Below, in pieces: positions 54,011-62,477 of a DNA stretch of 64,000 nt. The stretch is from JACMLD01 sp044227095 (GTDB lineage: Bacteria > Bacteroidota > Bacteroidia > Chitinophagales > Chitinophagaceae). A program made the position numbers and the translations under genes. How positions within the stretch are numbered: position 1 is the first letter of the stretch; the number at the start of each line of letters is the position of its first letter. The stretch spans positions 2,666,001-2,730,000 of the forward strand of contig JBGAFV010000001.1 in NCBI GenBank assembly GCA_044227095.1, in the 5' to 3' direction. The notes under the pieces were generated by a model. That model was not told the DNA's origin. It did not search any database and was given only the letters and a program-made list of their open reading frames with translations.

Positions 54011-54099
54011 TGTAAGTTTGAATTTGTGGTTCTGAGCAAACAAAAATAGTTTTCAAACGCCGAAGGTTACAGTTTTATTGATTTTTTTAACAAATAAAT

Positions 54100-54144
54100 T
54101 TTGGAGTATTACGAAAAGTCCGTAGATTTACGAAAACTTCGTAA
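54100..54144 (+). promoter_or_regulatory. blaI promoter with two tandem BlaI-type dyads
   Basis: TTTG at 54100-54103, a 19-base spacer, and TAGATTTA at 54123-54130 form a near-consensus -33/-7 promoter. Two dyads overlap it. The downstream one, TTACGAAAACTTCGTAA (54128-54144), has perfect 7-bp arms; the upstream one, TTACGAAAAGTCCGTAG (54109-54125), is two mismatches from it. Their centres are 19 bases apart. The blaI ATG follows two bases later, fitting autorepression. Confidence 0.65.
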
Positions 54145-54146
54145 CA

Positions 54147-54518
54147 ATGCTTGAAAAATTAACCCAGCAGGAAGAGCAGGCAATGCGGGCCGTATGGAAA
54201 TGCGGTGAAGCCAATGTAAAATCGTTTTTAGAAAATATAGAAAGTCCGGCGCCACCTTATACTACGCTTGCTTCTACTATTAAAAACCTGGAGAAAAAAG
54301 GATACCTCAGCGGAAAGCTTTATGGCAACATGTATTTGTATAAACCGCTGGTGAACGAAGAAGAGTACAAAAAACAATCGGTAACCAATATGGTAAAAAA
54401 TCATTTTGATAACTCTTATAAAGACCTGGTTGCATTTTTTGCTGAGCAGAAGAAGATCAGTCCAAAAGAATTAAAAGAGATTATTGATTTGATAGAAGGA
54501 AAGAAGAAGAGTCAATAG
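54147..54518 (+). CDS. BlaI/MecI-family transcriptional repressor
   Basis: 123-residue winged-helix repressor that binds as a dimer and is inactivated by cleavage by an M56 protease. LTQQEEQAMRAVWKCGEANVKSFL and PPYTTLASTIKNLEKKGYLSGKL form the DNA-binding domain with wing, and the C-terminal helices mediate dimerisation. The gene is followed after 52 bases by an M56 sensor protease, forming a pair like blaI-blaR1. Dyads lie directly upstream. Its 3' end is overlapped by a 7-bp repeat array that supplies the stop. Confidence 0.93.
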   Translation: MLEKLTQQEEQAMRAVWKCGEANVKSFLENIESPAPPYTTLASTIKNLEKKGYLSGKLYGNMYLYKPLVNEEEYKKQSVTNMVKNHFDNSYKDLVAFFAEQKKISPKELKEIIDLIEGKKKSQ

Positions 54519-54537
54519 TTTGTAGTCGATAGTTGAT
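54510..54537 (-). repeat. 7-bp tandem repeat array (AGTnnnT x4) over the 3' end of blaI
   Basis: AGTCAAT, AGTTTGT, AGTCGAT, AGTTGAT on the plus strand, which is ACTnnnA on the minus. It forms the final Ser-Gln-stop of BlaI. Confidence 0.6.
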
Positions 54538-54570
54538 TGCGGCTTTGTATTAATTTCTAATTTTTTATTT

Positions 54571-56820
54571 ATGCTATTATACTTACTGAAATTTTCCATC
54601 AGCCTGGCGGTATTGTATATTTTCTACAGGGCGGTATTGCGGCCACTTACTTTTTACCAATGCAACAGGTTTTACTTGTTGTGTTATTCATTGCTGTCGT
54701 TTGCTATTCCTTTTATAGATGTTTCTTTCCTGTTTCCTCATAGCAATGAGCCGCAATTGGTAAATATGATTCCGGTTATTGGCAATTATAATTTTACGGT
54801 TGTTCAAAATGGCACAGCTTCTTTTTTTCAGCAGTTAACCATTTCAGACTGGTTGCTGCTATTATTTAGTGCTGGCACTTTATTTATGCTGATAAAATTG
54901 CTGCGGCAATATATATCATTGCTAAGCGTCAGAAAAAAATCTGTATTGCTGGATGCTGATGCTGGTGTAAAACTGTTTGAGACAGATGCAATGGTTAGCC
55001 CGTTTTCATTTGGCAATGCCATTTATTTTAATCGCCAGTTGCATACGGAAGAAGAATTGCAACGCATCATACAGCACGAATTTGTACATGTAAAACAAAG
55101 GCATACAGTTGATTTACTTATTGGCGAGTTGCTTTGTATAGTTAACTGGTTCAATCCATTTGCCTGGCTTATCCGCTATAGCATAAGACAAAACTTGGAG
55201 TTTATTGCAGATAATAAAGTTGTATCAAACGGTCTGGATAAAAAAGAATACCAATACCTGCTGCTAAAAGTAGTTGGCGTACCACAGTACAGCATTGCCA
55301 ATAATTTTAATTTTTCAAACCTAAAAAAAAGAATTATTATGATGAATAAAATAAAAACATCTAAACTGCATCTTACAAAATTTTTATTTGTACTGCCACT
55401 GATGGCTGTATTGTTTCTTGCATTCAGAAAAAAGGAAAATAATAAAAATAACCCGGTAAATATTATTAGTGCGGATGCATTGCTTAATGATACAACGCCT
55501 TTACCACAGCCGCCTGCTAGTTCTGTTGATGTTTTGTCAGCAGTGCCGCCCCAGTCTCTTCCGGATAATGTAGCAAACATCAGTACCAACAATACTACCG
55601 ATAAAAAGAAAGGCATACATACATATACTGCTGTTGTTACCTTAAAAAACGGGGGTAAGGAAACATATAATTTATATGATCCAAAAGAAAAAGACGCTTA
55701 TATAAAGAAATATGGAGAATTGCCCAGTATTGTATTGCCACCGCCGCCTCCACCGTCGGCTCCAGTCCCGGCTGGCATTATTTTTCAAAAAGATACAACT
55801 GCACCTCCTTTAAACAAAAAAGGATATGTAGTAACTATAGCAGACAACAATGGAGAATGCGTGGTAATTGTAAAATCAAAAGAACAGAAAATTGTAAAAG
55901 CTATTACGCTTACAGAGTGGAATAATAATAAAAATGAAAATGAGCGCAAATATGGCGAAATTCCACCTCCACCTCCACCGCCACCTGTACCAGGCGGAGC
56001 GACAATAACAATGCCCGATCCACCCGGAGTTGTACTAAGAGGATTGAGTAATGGCCAACAACCATTATATGTGGTGAATGGTATTGAAAAAACTAATCTC
56101 GCAGAAGTAAAAGCGATAGATCCGCAAACTATCAGAAGTATTAATGTGCTGAAAGATAAAAGGGCTACTGATAAATATGGCAACAAAGCAAAAAATGGTG
56201 CAATAGAAATTATTACCGGTATACAGGTGGGTGTAACAGATGCCAATAGTCAGGTTGTAGAACGAGTTGATGAAATGCATGCTGTTGGGCTGTCGCCAGT
56301 TTATGACGATAGTATTGCTTCGCTGTCTAAGCCTAATGTTTTCAAAGATGTGTTGATAATTGTTGATGGCAAAGAAATGCCAGTTGGAGTAAAATTAGAA
56401 GATTGTATAAAGCCAGAGAATATAGCCAGTATTAATGTGATAAAAGATAAAACCGCTGTAGCAGTTTATGGCGAGAAGGCTAAGAATGGTGTGTTACTTA
56501 TAAAATCGAAACCAGCAAACCTGAAACTAAGTCCGGTTATAAAAGCGGATACAATAACTGTAAAAGTGCATGGACAAATATCTGTAAACGGCAGCTACAG
56601 AGCTGAAGGTAATGTTGCCTACCTGGATGGTGACTTAAGTTTTCCAAAAGAGGCAGAAATGCAACCCATTGTATTTTATAATGGCAAAGAAGTGCAGGAT
56701 CTTAAATCTTTTGTATTGCACAAAAAGAAACTAAATATTTTTTCCCTCGATCCCAAACAGGCTATTGCCAAATATGGTGATAAAGCAAAGTATGGGGCCC
56801 TTGAAATTCTAAGTTTATAA
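54571..56820 (+). CDS. M56 (BlaR1-like) sensor protease with proline-rich linkers and plug-like repeats
   Basis: 749 residues. The N-terminal part has four hydrophobic segments and the zinc protease motif HEFVH at 169-173, with WFNPFAWLIRYSIRQNLEFIADNKVV, as in BlaR1/MecR1. After a further membrane segment near 270-290 the external region carries two polyproline stretches (about 389-400 and 464-478). Three modules follow, of the plan INV-x-KDK-x-A-x3-YG-x-KAKNG-x2-x-I, found in TonB receptor plugs; the third is degenerate. No penicillin-binding domain is seen, so the signal is not evidently a beta-lactam. The partner is the upstream BlaI. Confidence 0.85.
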   Translation: MLLYLLKFSISLAVLYIFYRAVLRPLTFYQCNRFYLLCYSLLSFAIPFIDVSFLFPHSNEPQLVNMIPVIGNYNFTVVQNGTASFFQQLTISDWLLLLFSAGTLFMLIKLLRQYISLLSVRKKSVLLDADAGVKLFETDAMVSPFSFGNAIYFNRQLHTEEELQRIIQHEFVHVKQRHTVDLLIGELLCIVNWFNPFAWLIRYSIRQNLEFIADNKVVSNGLDKKEYQYLLLKVVGVPQYSIANNFNFSNLKKRIIMMNKIKTSKLHLTKFLFVLPLMAVLFLAFRKKENNKNNPVNIISADALLNDTTPLPQPPASSVDVLSAVPPQSLPDNVANISTNNTTDKKKGIHTYTAVVTLKNGGKETYNLYDPKEKDAYIKKYGELPSIVLPPPPPPSAPVPAGIIFQKDTTAPPLNKKGYVVTIADNNGECVVIVKSKEQKIVKAITLTEWNNNKNENERKYGEIPPPPPPPPVPGGATITMPDPPGVVLRGLSNGQQPLYVVNGIEKTNLAEVKAIDPQTIRSINVLKDKRATDKYGNKAKNGAIEIITGIQVGVTDANSQVVERVDEMHAVGLSPVYDDSIASLSKPNVFKDVLIIVDGKEMPVGVKLEDCIKPENIASINVIKDKTAVAVYGEKAKNGVLLIKSKPANLKLSPVIKADTITVKVHGQISVNGSYRAEGNVAYLDGDLSFPKEAEMQPIVFYNGKEVQDLKSFVLHKKKLNIFSLDPKQAIAKYGDKAKYGALEILSL

Positions 56821-56914
56821 TACTTGGGATAGCAATTTTATAATTGCGCTGAAATTAGTAAACACATTTGCTTTTACATTGTTTATTTTGCGATTGTGTT
56901 ATTAATAACAGCTC

Positions 56915-58258
56915 ATGTCTTCATCATCCCCGGTACTTAAGAGAGAAATAAGTTTATTGCAGGCTACCAGTATCAACATGATTGATATGGTAGGCATTGG
57001 CCCATTTGTGGTAATGCCGCTTGTAATAAGCATGATGGGGAGCCATTTATTTTTATGGGCCTGGGTATTTGGTGCTGTTATAGCTTTTACAGATGGAATG
57101 ATTTGGAGCGAACTGGGTACAAAATTTCCACTTGCAGGTGGCAGTTATAATTTTTTAAAAGAAGCTTACGGGCCAAAATGGGGTAGGCTGATGTCTTTTC
57201 TTTTTGTGTGGCAAACCTGCCTGCAAGCCCCGCTGGTAGTGGCTTCGGGGGCAATAGGTTTTGCACAATATTTCAGCTACCTCCTTCCGTTAACGGATAT
57301 AGAAAGTAAAATTGTATCTGGCACAGTGGTGGTGCTCATTACTTTTTTACTTTACCGCAATATTAAAACAGTGGGTAAAATGGCTGTTTTTTTATGGGTT
57401 GGTGTTATCATTACCATTTTATGGATAATCATTAGCGGTTTTTCTCACAAGCAAGTTAATTATTCATGCCTTCCTTCCGGTAATACACAATCTATGTTCA
57501 GCATGTCTTTTGCATTGCTGCTTGGCCAGGCATCTGTAAAAACAATTTACAGCTATCTTGGTTATTACAATGTTTGCCATTTGGGCGGAGAAATAAAAAA
57601 CCCTGATAGCAATATTCCGCGCAGCATATTTATTTCTATTTTTTGCATTGGCGTGCTTTACCTGTTCATGAACATAAGCATTGTTAGTGTTATTCCCTGG
57701 CAGGAAGCAATGAAAAGCAAATTCATTGTAAGCACTTTTATGGAAAAACTATACGGTACAAAAGTGGCAAACTTAGCTACAGTACTTGTATTGTGGATAG
57801 CATTTGCGTCGTTGTTTGCAGTGGTGCTTGGTTATAGCAGAGTGCCTTACGCAGCTGCTGCGGATGGACATTTTTTTCCTGTGTTTGCTAAATTGCACCC
57901 CACCAAAAATTTCCCTTACGTATCGCTGCTGTTTTTAGGCGGCATAGGTTTTATATTCAGTTTGTTGTTTAAGCTCGGCGAAGTGATTAGCGCTATACTT
58001 GCCATGCGCATTATTGTTCAATTTATTGGACAGGCGGTTGGCGTTGTATTGCTCCGTAAAAAACCACCGGTTAGCAATTCTTATTTCAAAATGTGGTTGT
58101 ATCCTTTGCCTGTTATACTTTCTATCTGGATTTGGCTTTTTGTATTTTACTCAACCGGAATATTTGCGTTGCTTGGCCTGGGGCTTACCTTACTGGGCGT
58201 AATTGTTTTTTATCTTACCCGCAATATGTGGTCACTTGAACCACGACCGCACGGATAA
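56915..58258 (+). CDS. APC-superfamily amino acid permease (LAT/SteT-like)
   Basis: 447-residue transporter with about 12 membrane segments. The start is REISLLQATSINMIDMVGIGPFVVMPLV, with the GIGPF turn of APC helix 1, and later ELGTKFPLAGGSYNFLKEAYG. The middle has YLGYYNVCHLGGEIKNPDSNIPRSI, characteristic of LAT/SteT-type exchangers. Substrate unknown. It is 94 bases downstream of the M56 gene on the same strand; a shared role with the sensor pair cannot be concluded. Confidence 0.88.
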   Translation: MSSSSPVLKREISLLQATSINMIDMVGIGPFVVMPLVISMMGSHLFLWAWVFGAVIAFTDGMIWSELGTKFPLAGGSYNFLKEAYGPKWGRLMSFLFVWQTCLQAPLVVASGAIGFAQYFSYLLPLTDIESKIVSGTVVVLITFLLYRNIKTVGKMAVFLWVGVIITILWIIISGFSHKQVNYSCLPSGNTQSMFSMSFALLLGQASVKTIYSYLGYYNVCHLGGEIKNPDSNIPRSIFISIFCIGVLYLFMNISIVSVIPWQEAMKSKFIVSTFMEKLYGTKVANLATVLVLWIAFASLFAVVLGYSRVPYAAAADGHFFPVFAKLHPTKNFPYVSLLFLGGIGFIFSLLFKLGEVISAILAMRIIVQFIGQAVGVVLLRKKPPVSNSYFKMWLYPLPVILSIWIWLFVFYSTGIFALLGLGLTLLGVIVFYLTRNMWSLEPRPHG

Positions 58259-58313
58259 TACGAAGACACGCAGGGAGCTGAAAAATAAGACCATAGCTCA
58301 TTATAGATTTGCT

Positions 58314-58360
58314 GTACAAGAGTGCGACGCAACAATGTTCAGTAATACTTCAATGCTGGT
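58314..58360 (+). repeat. Dispersed GTACAAG-AGTGCGACGCAAC intergenic repeat, copy A
   Basis: GTACAAGAGTGCGACGCAAC, then AATGTTCAGTAATACTTC and AATGCTGGT. It is the clearest of four copies (others at 3021, 40456 and 46975). It lies in the permease-mnmA spacer and is followed by short TCTCCGTGT direct repeats at 58408-58443. Confidence 0.6.
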
Positions 58361-58450
58361 TTCCAAAAAAGAAAAGTCAACAATATAACCGTATATGCGT
58401 TATGATATCTCCGTGTATCCCGGTGATCTCCGTGTCTCCGTGGTTATTTG

Positions 58451-58458
58451 TATATTTG
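58451..58458 (+). promoter_or_regulatory. Putative -7 promoter box of mnmA (TATATTTG)
   Basis: Exact TAnnTTTG match 22 bases upstream of the mnmA ATG. Confidence 0.45.
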
Positions 58459-58480
58459 CTGTTCTGTAAAATTTTTTAGA

Positions 58481-59584
58481 ATGAGCCGTAAAGGAAAAGT
58501 ATTGGTGGCAATGAGTGGTGGTATAGATAGTACCATTACTGCCCTGATGCTTAATGATGAAGGATATGAAGTAGTGGGCATTACCATGAAAACATGGGAT
58601 TATGCCAGCAGCGGCAGCAGCAAAAAAGAAACAGGCTGCTGCAACCTGGATAGTTTTAACGATGCCCGAATGGCTGCCGTGCAGCATGGTTTTCCGCACT
58701 TTATATTGGATATACGTGAGGAGTTTGGTGATTTTGTAATCGAAAATTTTGTTGACGAATACATAGCAGGCCGAACGCCTAACCCCTGCGTTATGTGCAA
58801 TACGCACATCAAATGGAGGGCTTTGCTAAAACGTGCCGATGCGCTTGGTTGCGATTTTATAGCAACCGGTCATTATGCAAAAATTCAGCAACATACCAAC
58901 GGAAGATATTTTGTAAGCAAAGCAATTGATGATACAAAAGATCAGAGCTATGTTCTATGGGGATTGCAGCAGGATTTGCTAAGCCGTACATTGTTGCCGC
59001 TGGCGCCTTATCATAAGTCTGAAATCAGGCAAATGGCTTTGGATTATGGGTACCCGGAACTGGCCAAAAAAAGCGAGAGCTACGAAATTTGCTTTGTGCC
59101 AGATAATGATTACCGTGGGTTTTTAAAAAAGAAAGTAAGCGGTTTGGAGGAAAGGGTAGCAGGCGGCAATTTTATTGATAAGACAGGAAAAATTTTGGGC
59201 AAGCACAAAGGATATCCTTTCTATACCATTGGCCAGCGCAAGGGGCTTGAAATAGCTTTCGGTCATCCGGTATATGTTACCGGCATAAACCCGGAAAATA
59301 ACACTGTTGTTTTAGGTGAAGAGGAAGACCTTAACCGGCCGGAAATGATAGTTACAAAAATTAACTGGGGTAAATACGAAGGCATAACAGACGGTATGGA
59401 AGCCACAACCAAAATTCGTTATAAAGACAAAGGCACACTTTCTAACCTGTACAACAGTCCGCAAGGCGTACAGGTAAAATTTTTTGAAAACGCCAAAGGC
59501 GTAGCCCCGGGCCAAAGTGCTGTATTCTATGAAGACAATGATGTAATTGGAGGAGGCATAATTATGCGCAACACACAGTCTTGA
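58481..59584 (+). CDS. mnmA: tRNA 2-thiouridine(34) synthase MnmA
   Basis: Thiolates U34 of tRNA(Lys/Glu/Gln) in the cytoplasm. 367 residues. The adenylating P-loop VAMSGGIDSTITALML is at residues 9-24. The two catalytic cysteines are Cys103 in TPNPCVMCN and Cys204 in SYEICFVPD. YTIGQRKGLEIAFG and YVTGINPENN mark the C-terminal tRNA-binding domain. The ATG at 58481 is used; a TTG at 58448 is rejected. Ends with a strong terminator. Confidence 0.95.
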   Translation: MSRKGKVLVAMSGGIDSTITALMLNDEGYEVVGITMKTWDYASSGSSKKETGCCNLDSFNDARMAAVQHGFPHFILDIREEFGDFVIENFVDEYIAGRTPNPCVMCNTHIKWRALLKRADALGCDFIATGHYAKIQQHTNGRYFVSKAIDDTKDQSYVLWGLQQDLLSRTLLPLAPYHKSEIRQMALDYGYPELAKKSESYEICFVPDNDYRGFLKKKVSGLEERVAGGNFIDKTGKILGKHKGYPFYTIGQRKGLEIAFGHPVYVTGINPENNTVVLGEEEDLNRPEMIVTKINWGKYEGITDGMEATTKIRYKDKGTLSNLYNSPQGVQVKFFENAKGVAPGQSAVFYEDNDVIGGGIIMRNTQS

Positions 59585-59661
59585 AATTCACTACATTATT
59601 CACATTAAATGTTCAGAAATAAGCACTTAAAGTGCAATAATCTTCTTTTTTACACGTTTGC

Positions 59662-59694
59662 AAACCGGGAAAGTAATGCTTCCCGGTTTTTTTT
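59662..59694 (+). terminator. Rho-independent terminator of mnmA
   Basis: 10-bp stem AAACCGGGAA/TTCCCGGTTT with an 8-base loop, then TTTTTTTT. Confidence 0.92.
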
Positions 59695-59761
59695 AAAAGC
59701 ATCGTAGGGCTTTTTCTCATTGTCTGTTTATGGTGCTGCCTTTTAAAACTGGCTGGTTTTT

Positions 59762-60667
59762 ATGAAAAATAAATTATCTGCTTTTGTAATTATTGTTTTG
59801 AGTAGTATACTGCTTATCCGCTGCAACAGTAAAAATGATATTGTTAGTGCCAAGATTAGCGATTATACAAACCTTGGCGTTGGTAAGTATGTTATTTATA
59901 AACTCGATTCTACGGTTACACTTCCATTTGGTACAGGGTTTACTGTAAACTCATACACTGTAAAGGATAGCATTGAAGCGATGATTACAGATAATCTTAA
60001 TCGTCCGGGATATCGTATAGTAAGATATGTGCTTGATCCTTCTTCCAATACATGGAACAACAGCAACACTTTTATGGCGGTACAAACTGATACTAAATAT
60101 GAGTACACAGAAAACAATATGCGCCAGGTAAGACTGGTAAGTCCTATTGTTGATAATTTAACATGGAAGGGTAATTCTGCCATCAGCGTTTCACCATTTC
60201 AGTTTTCATCATCAGACGCTAATTACCTCGATTGGGTTTTTTCTTACAGCAATGTTGGTATGCCTTTTAGAGTCGGCAACCAGAATTTTGATACAACCAT
60301 TACTGTGGTACAATACGATTCATTAAACAATAAACCTTTTTACGTTAACAGCCTAAGCAGCTACAGCAGATCTTATGAAGTGTATGCAAAAGGTGTTGGA
60401 AAAGTATTTCAGGATTTATTTTCATGGGAGTACCAGACAAGTTTTGTTACCCGCAATTGTTTAATGATTAAATGCCTTAACAATAAATGCGATACCACAA
60501 AGATTAAGTGCGATAGCGATGGTACAACAGATGTGAATAATAAAAATTGCGATTCTATAGCAAGAGCACAGCTTGATGCTGGTGTAAGAATTGTATGCGA
60601 TACCGTTCCCGGAAATTATTATTACAACGGTTATGGCGTAAAACTTTCCATTTTAAGTCATAACTAG
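59762..60667 (+). CDS. Lipoprotein of unknown function with Cys-rich C-terminus
   Basis: 301 residues. The signal peptide ends in a lipobox (LLIRC, Cys at about 21) so it is probably outer-membrane anchored. The body is beta-rich with many Tyr/Asn/Ser (YTNLGVGKYVIYKLDSTVT, YRIVRYVLDPSSNTWNN). The C-terminal ~70 residues hold six or seven Cys (CLMIKCLNNKCDTT, KCDSDG, NCDS, VCD). I do not recognise a family. The S8 peptidase starts 18 bases downstream, so the two are likely co-expressed. Confidence 0.65.
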   Translation: MKNKLSAFVIIVLSSILLIRCNSKNDIVSAKISDYTNLGVGKYVIYKLDSTVTLPFGTGFTVNSYTVKDSIEAMITDNLNRPGYRIVRYVLDPSSNTWNNSNTFMAVQTDTKYEYTENNMRQVRLVSPIVDNLTWKGNSAISVSPFQFSSSDANYLDWVFSYSNVGMPFRVGNQNFDTTITVVQYDSLNNKPFYVNSLSSYSRSYEVYAKGVGKVFQDLFSWEYQTSFVTRNCLMIKCLNNKCDTTKIKCDSDGTTDVNNKNCDSIARAQLDAGVRIVCDTVPGNYYYNGYGVKLSILSHN

Positions 60668-60685
60668 TTCTTCAATAAAAGCTGA

Positions 60686-62416
60686 ATGAAAAAATATTAC
60701 TTCCTGGTTATTTTGTGCGGGATGCTTTTTTCATCTTCTGTAAAAGCACAGTATACCCGTTATATCATTAAATTAAAAGATAAAAACGGAAGTAAATTCA
60801 GCCTCACAAACCCTTCCGCTTATTTATCATCTAAAGCAATTACCAGACGAACAAAGTATAAGATTGCTATAGATTCTACAGATTTACCGGTTATTAAAGC
60901 TTATATAGATAGTATAAAAGCTGTGCCCAATGTTGTTGTATTGAATACATCCAAATGGCTCAATCATGTTTGTATTAAAACAACAGACCCAACAAATGCA
61001 CTCGCAAAAATCAATTCATTTCCTTTTGTAAAAAGTTCCAGCCCCATTGCTGTAAGGATGGTTCAGCCCGTGCAAACATCATCAGCTAAAGCAGATGAGT
61101 TTAACCAGCAAACTACGCCTTTGCGTATAAGCGATGTGCAATCGCCTTTCGGTATAGCAGGCATTCAGGATTTTTATAATTATGGCGGCAATGCCGGCCA
61201 GGTGCATATTCATGAAGGTGAATACCTGCACAATCTTGGTTTTCATGGTGAGGGCATGACAATAGCAATGCTTGATGGCGGATTTTATAATTATCTTTTT
61301 AATTCTGCATTAGACAGCATGCGCACCAATAACCAAATATTGGGCACATGGGATTATGTAGCCAATGAAGCAAGTGTAAACGAAGACAATGCACACGGAT
61401 TTTGGTGCTTATCTGTTATAGCTGCAAATAAGCCAGGTAAAATAGTAGGCACTGCACCCAAAGCAAAATTCTGGTTACTAAGAACAGAAGATGTTGCATC
61501 AGAATACCCGGTAGAAGAAGCAAATTGGGTTACTGCAGCAGAATTTGCAGACAGTGTTGGCGTAGATATGATTACTTCATCACTTGGGTATAGTGATTTT
61601 GATGATCATTCTTTTGACCACAGTTATGCGCAACGCGATGGTAAAACAGCGATGGTTAGTATTGGGGCTACAATGGCTGTAAGAAAAGGAATACTTGTTA
61701 CAAACAGTGCTGGAAACTCAGGAGGAAGTACAACTGATGCGAAGTATGTCATTTGTCCGGCCGATGCTGATAGTATATTAACGGTTGGTGCAACAGATGT
61801 AAACGGAACAATTGGTGCATTCAGTAGTTGGGGACCTAACGGTGCTGGAAAATTAAAACCGAATGTTGTATCAGTTGGATGGAATACTGTAGTGGCCAAT
61901 TATAATACCGGAGATCCGGGCAACCTGAGTGGTACTTCTTTCTCTAACCCTAATATGTGCGGATTAACAGCTTGTTTATGGCAGGCATTTCCTGAGTTTA
62001 CAAATATGGAAATTATAGGAGCGTTGCAAAGAAGTGCCAGTAAATATTTAAATCCGGATAACCAGTTTGGTTATGGTATACCCAATATGCGCCTTGCCTA
62101 TCTTGATTTGATGAAGCAAAGAGCGCAAAGAAACTATCAGCAGATTTTGGGCGATAAATGGATTAAAGCTTTTCCTGTTCCTTTTACCAATACTGATAAT
62201 TTAAGCGTTTTACTAAATGCACCAACAAGCGGCAACAGCAGTCTCCGGTTAATTGATATGAACGGAAAAACAATTGAAATACAAAACACTCCTATACAGC
62301 AGGGAAATATTTACACCATCGTTTTCACCAAAACAAAATACATCAGCAAAGGTGTTTATACAGTGCAATACAGCGATGGAAAGAACAAAACTTCATTGAG
62401 GGTGATAAAGCAATGA
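60686..62416 (+). CDS. S8 subtilisin-like serine peptidase with T9SS sorting tail
   Basis: 576 residues. Signal peptide (cleavage near VKAQYT), an N-terminal segment resembling an inhibitor propeptide (to about 130), then the S8 domain with catalytic Asp197 (AMLDGG), His237 (DNAHGFW) and Ser418 (GTSFSNP), with the oxyanion Asn in NSAGNSGG. The last ~80 residues (KWIKAFPVPFTNTDN, LIDMNGKTIEI, GVYTVQYSDGK) match the type IX secretion C-terminal domain, so it is exported across both membranes. Follows a lipoprotein gene by 18 bases. Confidence 0.92.
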   Translation: MKKYYFLVILCGMLFSSSVKAQYTRYIIKLKDKNGSKFSLTNPSAYLSSKAITRRTKYKIAIDSTDLPVIKAYIDSIKAVPNVVVLNTSKWLNHVCIKTTDPTNALAKINSFPFVKSSSPIAVRMVQPVQTSSAKADEFNQQTTPLRISDVQSPFGIAGIQDFYNYGGNAGQVHIHEGEYLHNLGFHGEGMTIAMLDGGFYNYLFNSALDSMRTNNQILGTWDYVANEASVNEDNAHGFWCLSVIAANKPGKIVGTAPKAKFWLLRTEDVASEYPVEEANWVTAAEFADSVGVDMITSSLGYSDFDDHSFDHSYAQRDGKTAMVSIGATMAVRKGILVTNSAGNSGGSTTDAKYVICPADADSILTVGATDVNGTIGAFSSWGPNGAGKLKPNVVSVGWNTVVANYNTGDPGNLSGTSFSNPNMCGLTACLWQAFPEFTNMEIIGALQRSASKYLNPDNQFGYGIPNMRLAYLDLMKQRAQRNYQQILGDKWIKAFPVPFTNTDNLSVLLNAPTSGNSSLRLIDMNGKTIEIQNTPIQQGNIYTIVFTKTKYISKGVYTVQYSDGKNKTSLRVIKQ

Positions 62417-62477
62417 CGAGGATTTGGAATGATTAATTAGATTAAAAAGATTTATTAGAACAACCGATCTTTTAATA

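Noticed and set aside
55176..56246. Minus-strand frames opposite the M56 protease, including a glycine run
   Set aside because: The glycine run is the reverse reading of polyproline codons; the M56 frame has clear motifs.
58408..58443. TCTCCGTGT direct repeats as an operator
   Set aside because: They look like the low-complexity intergenic tails common near gene ends and lack dyad symmetry.
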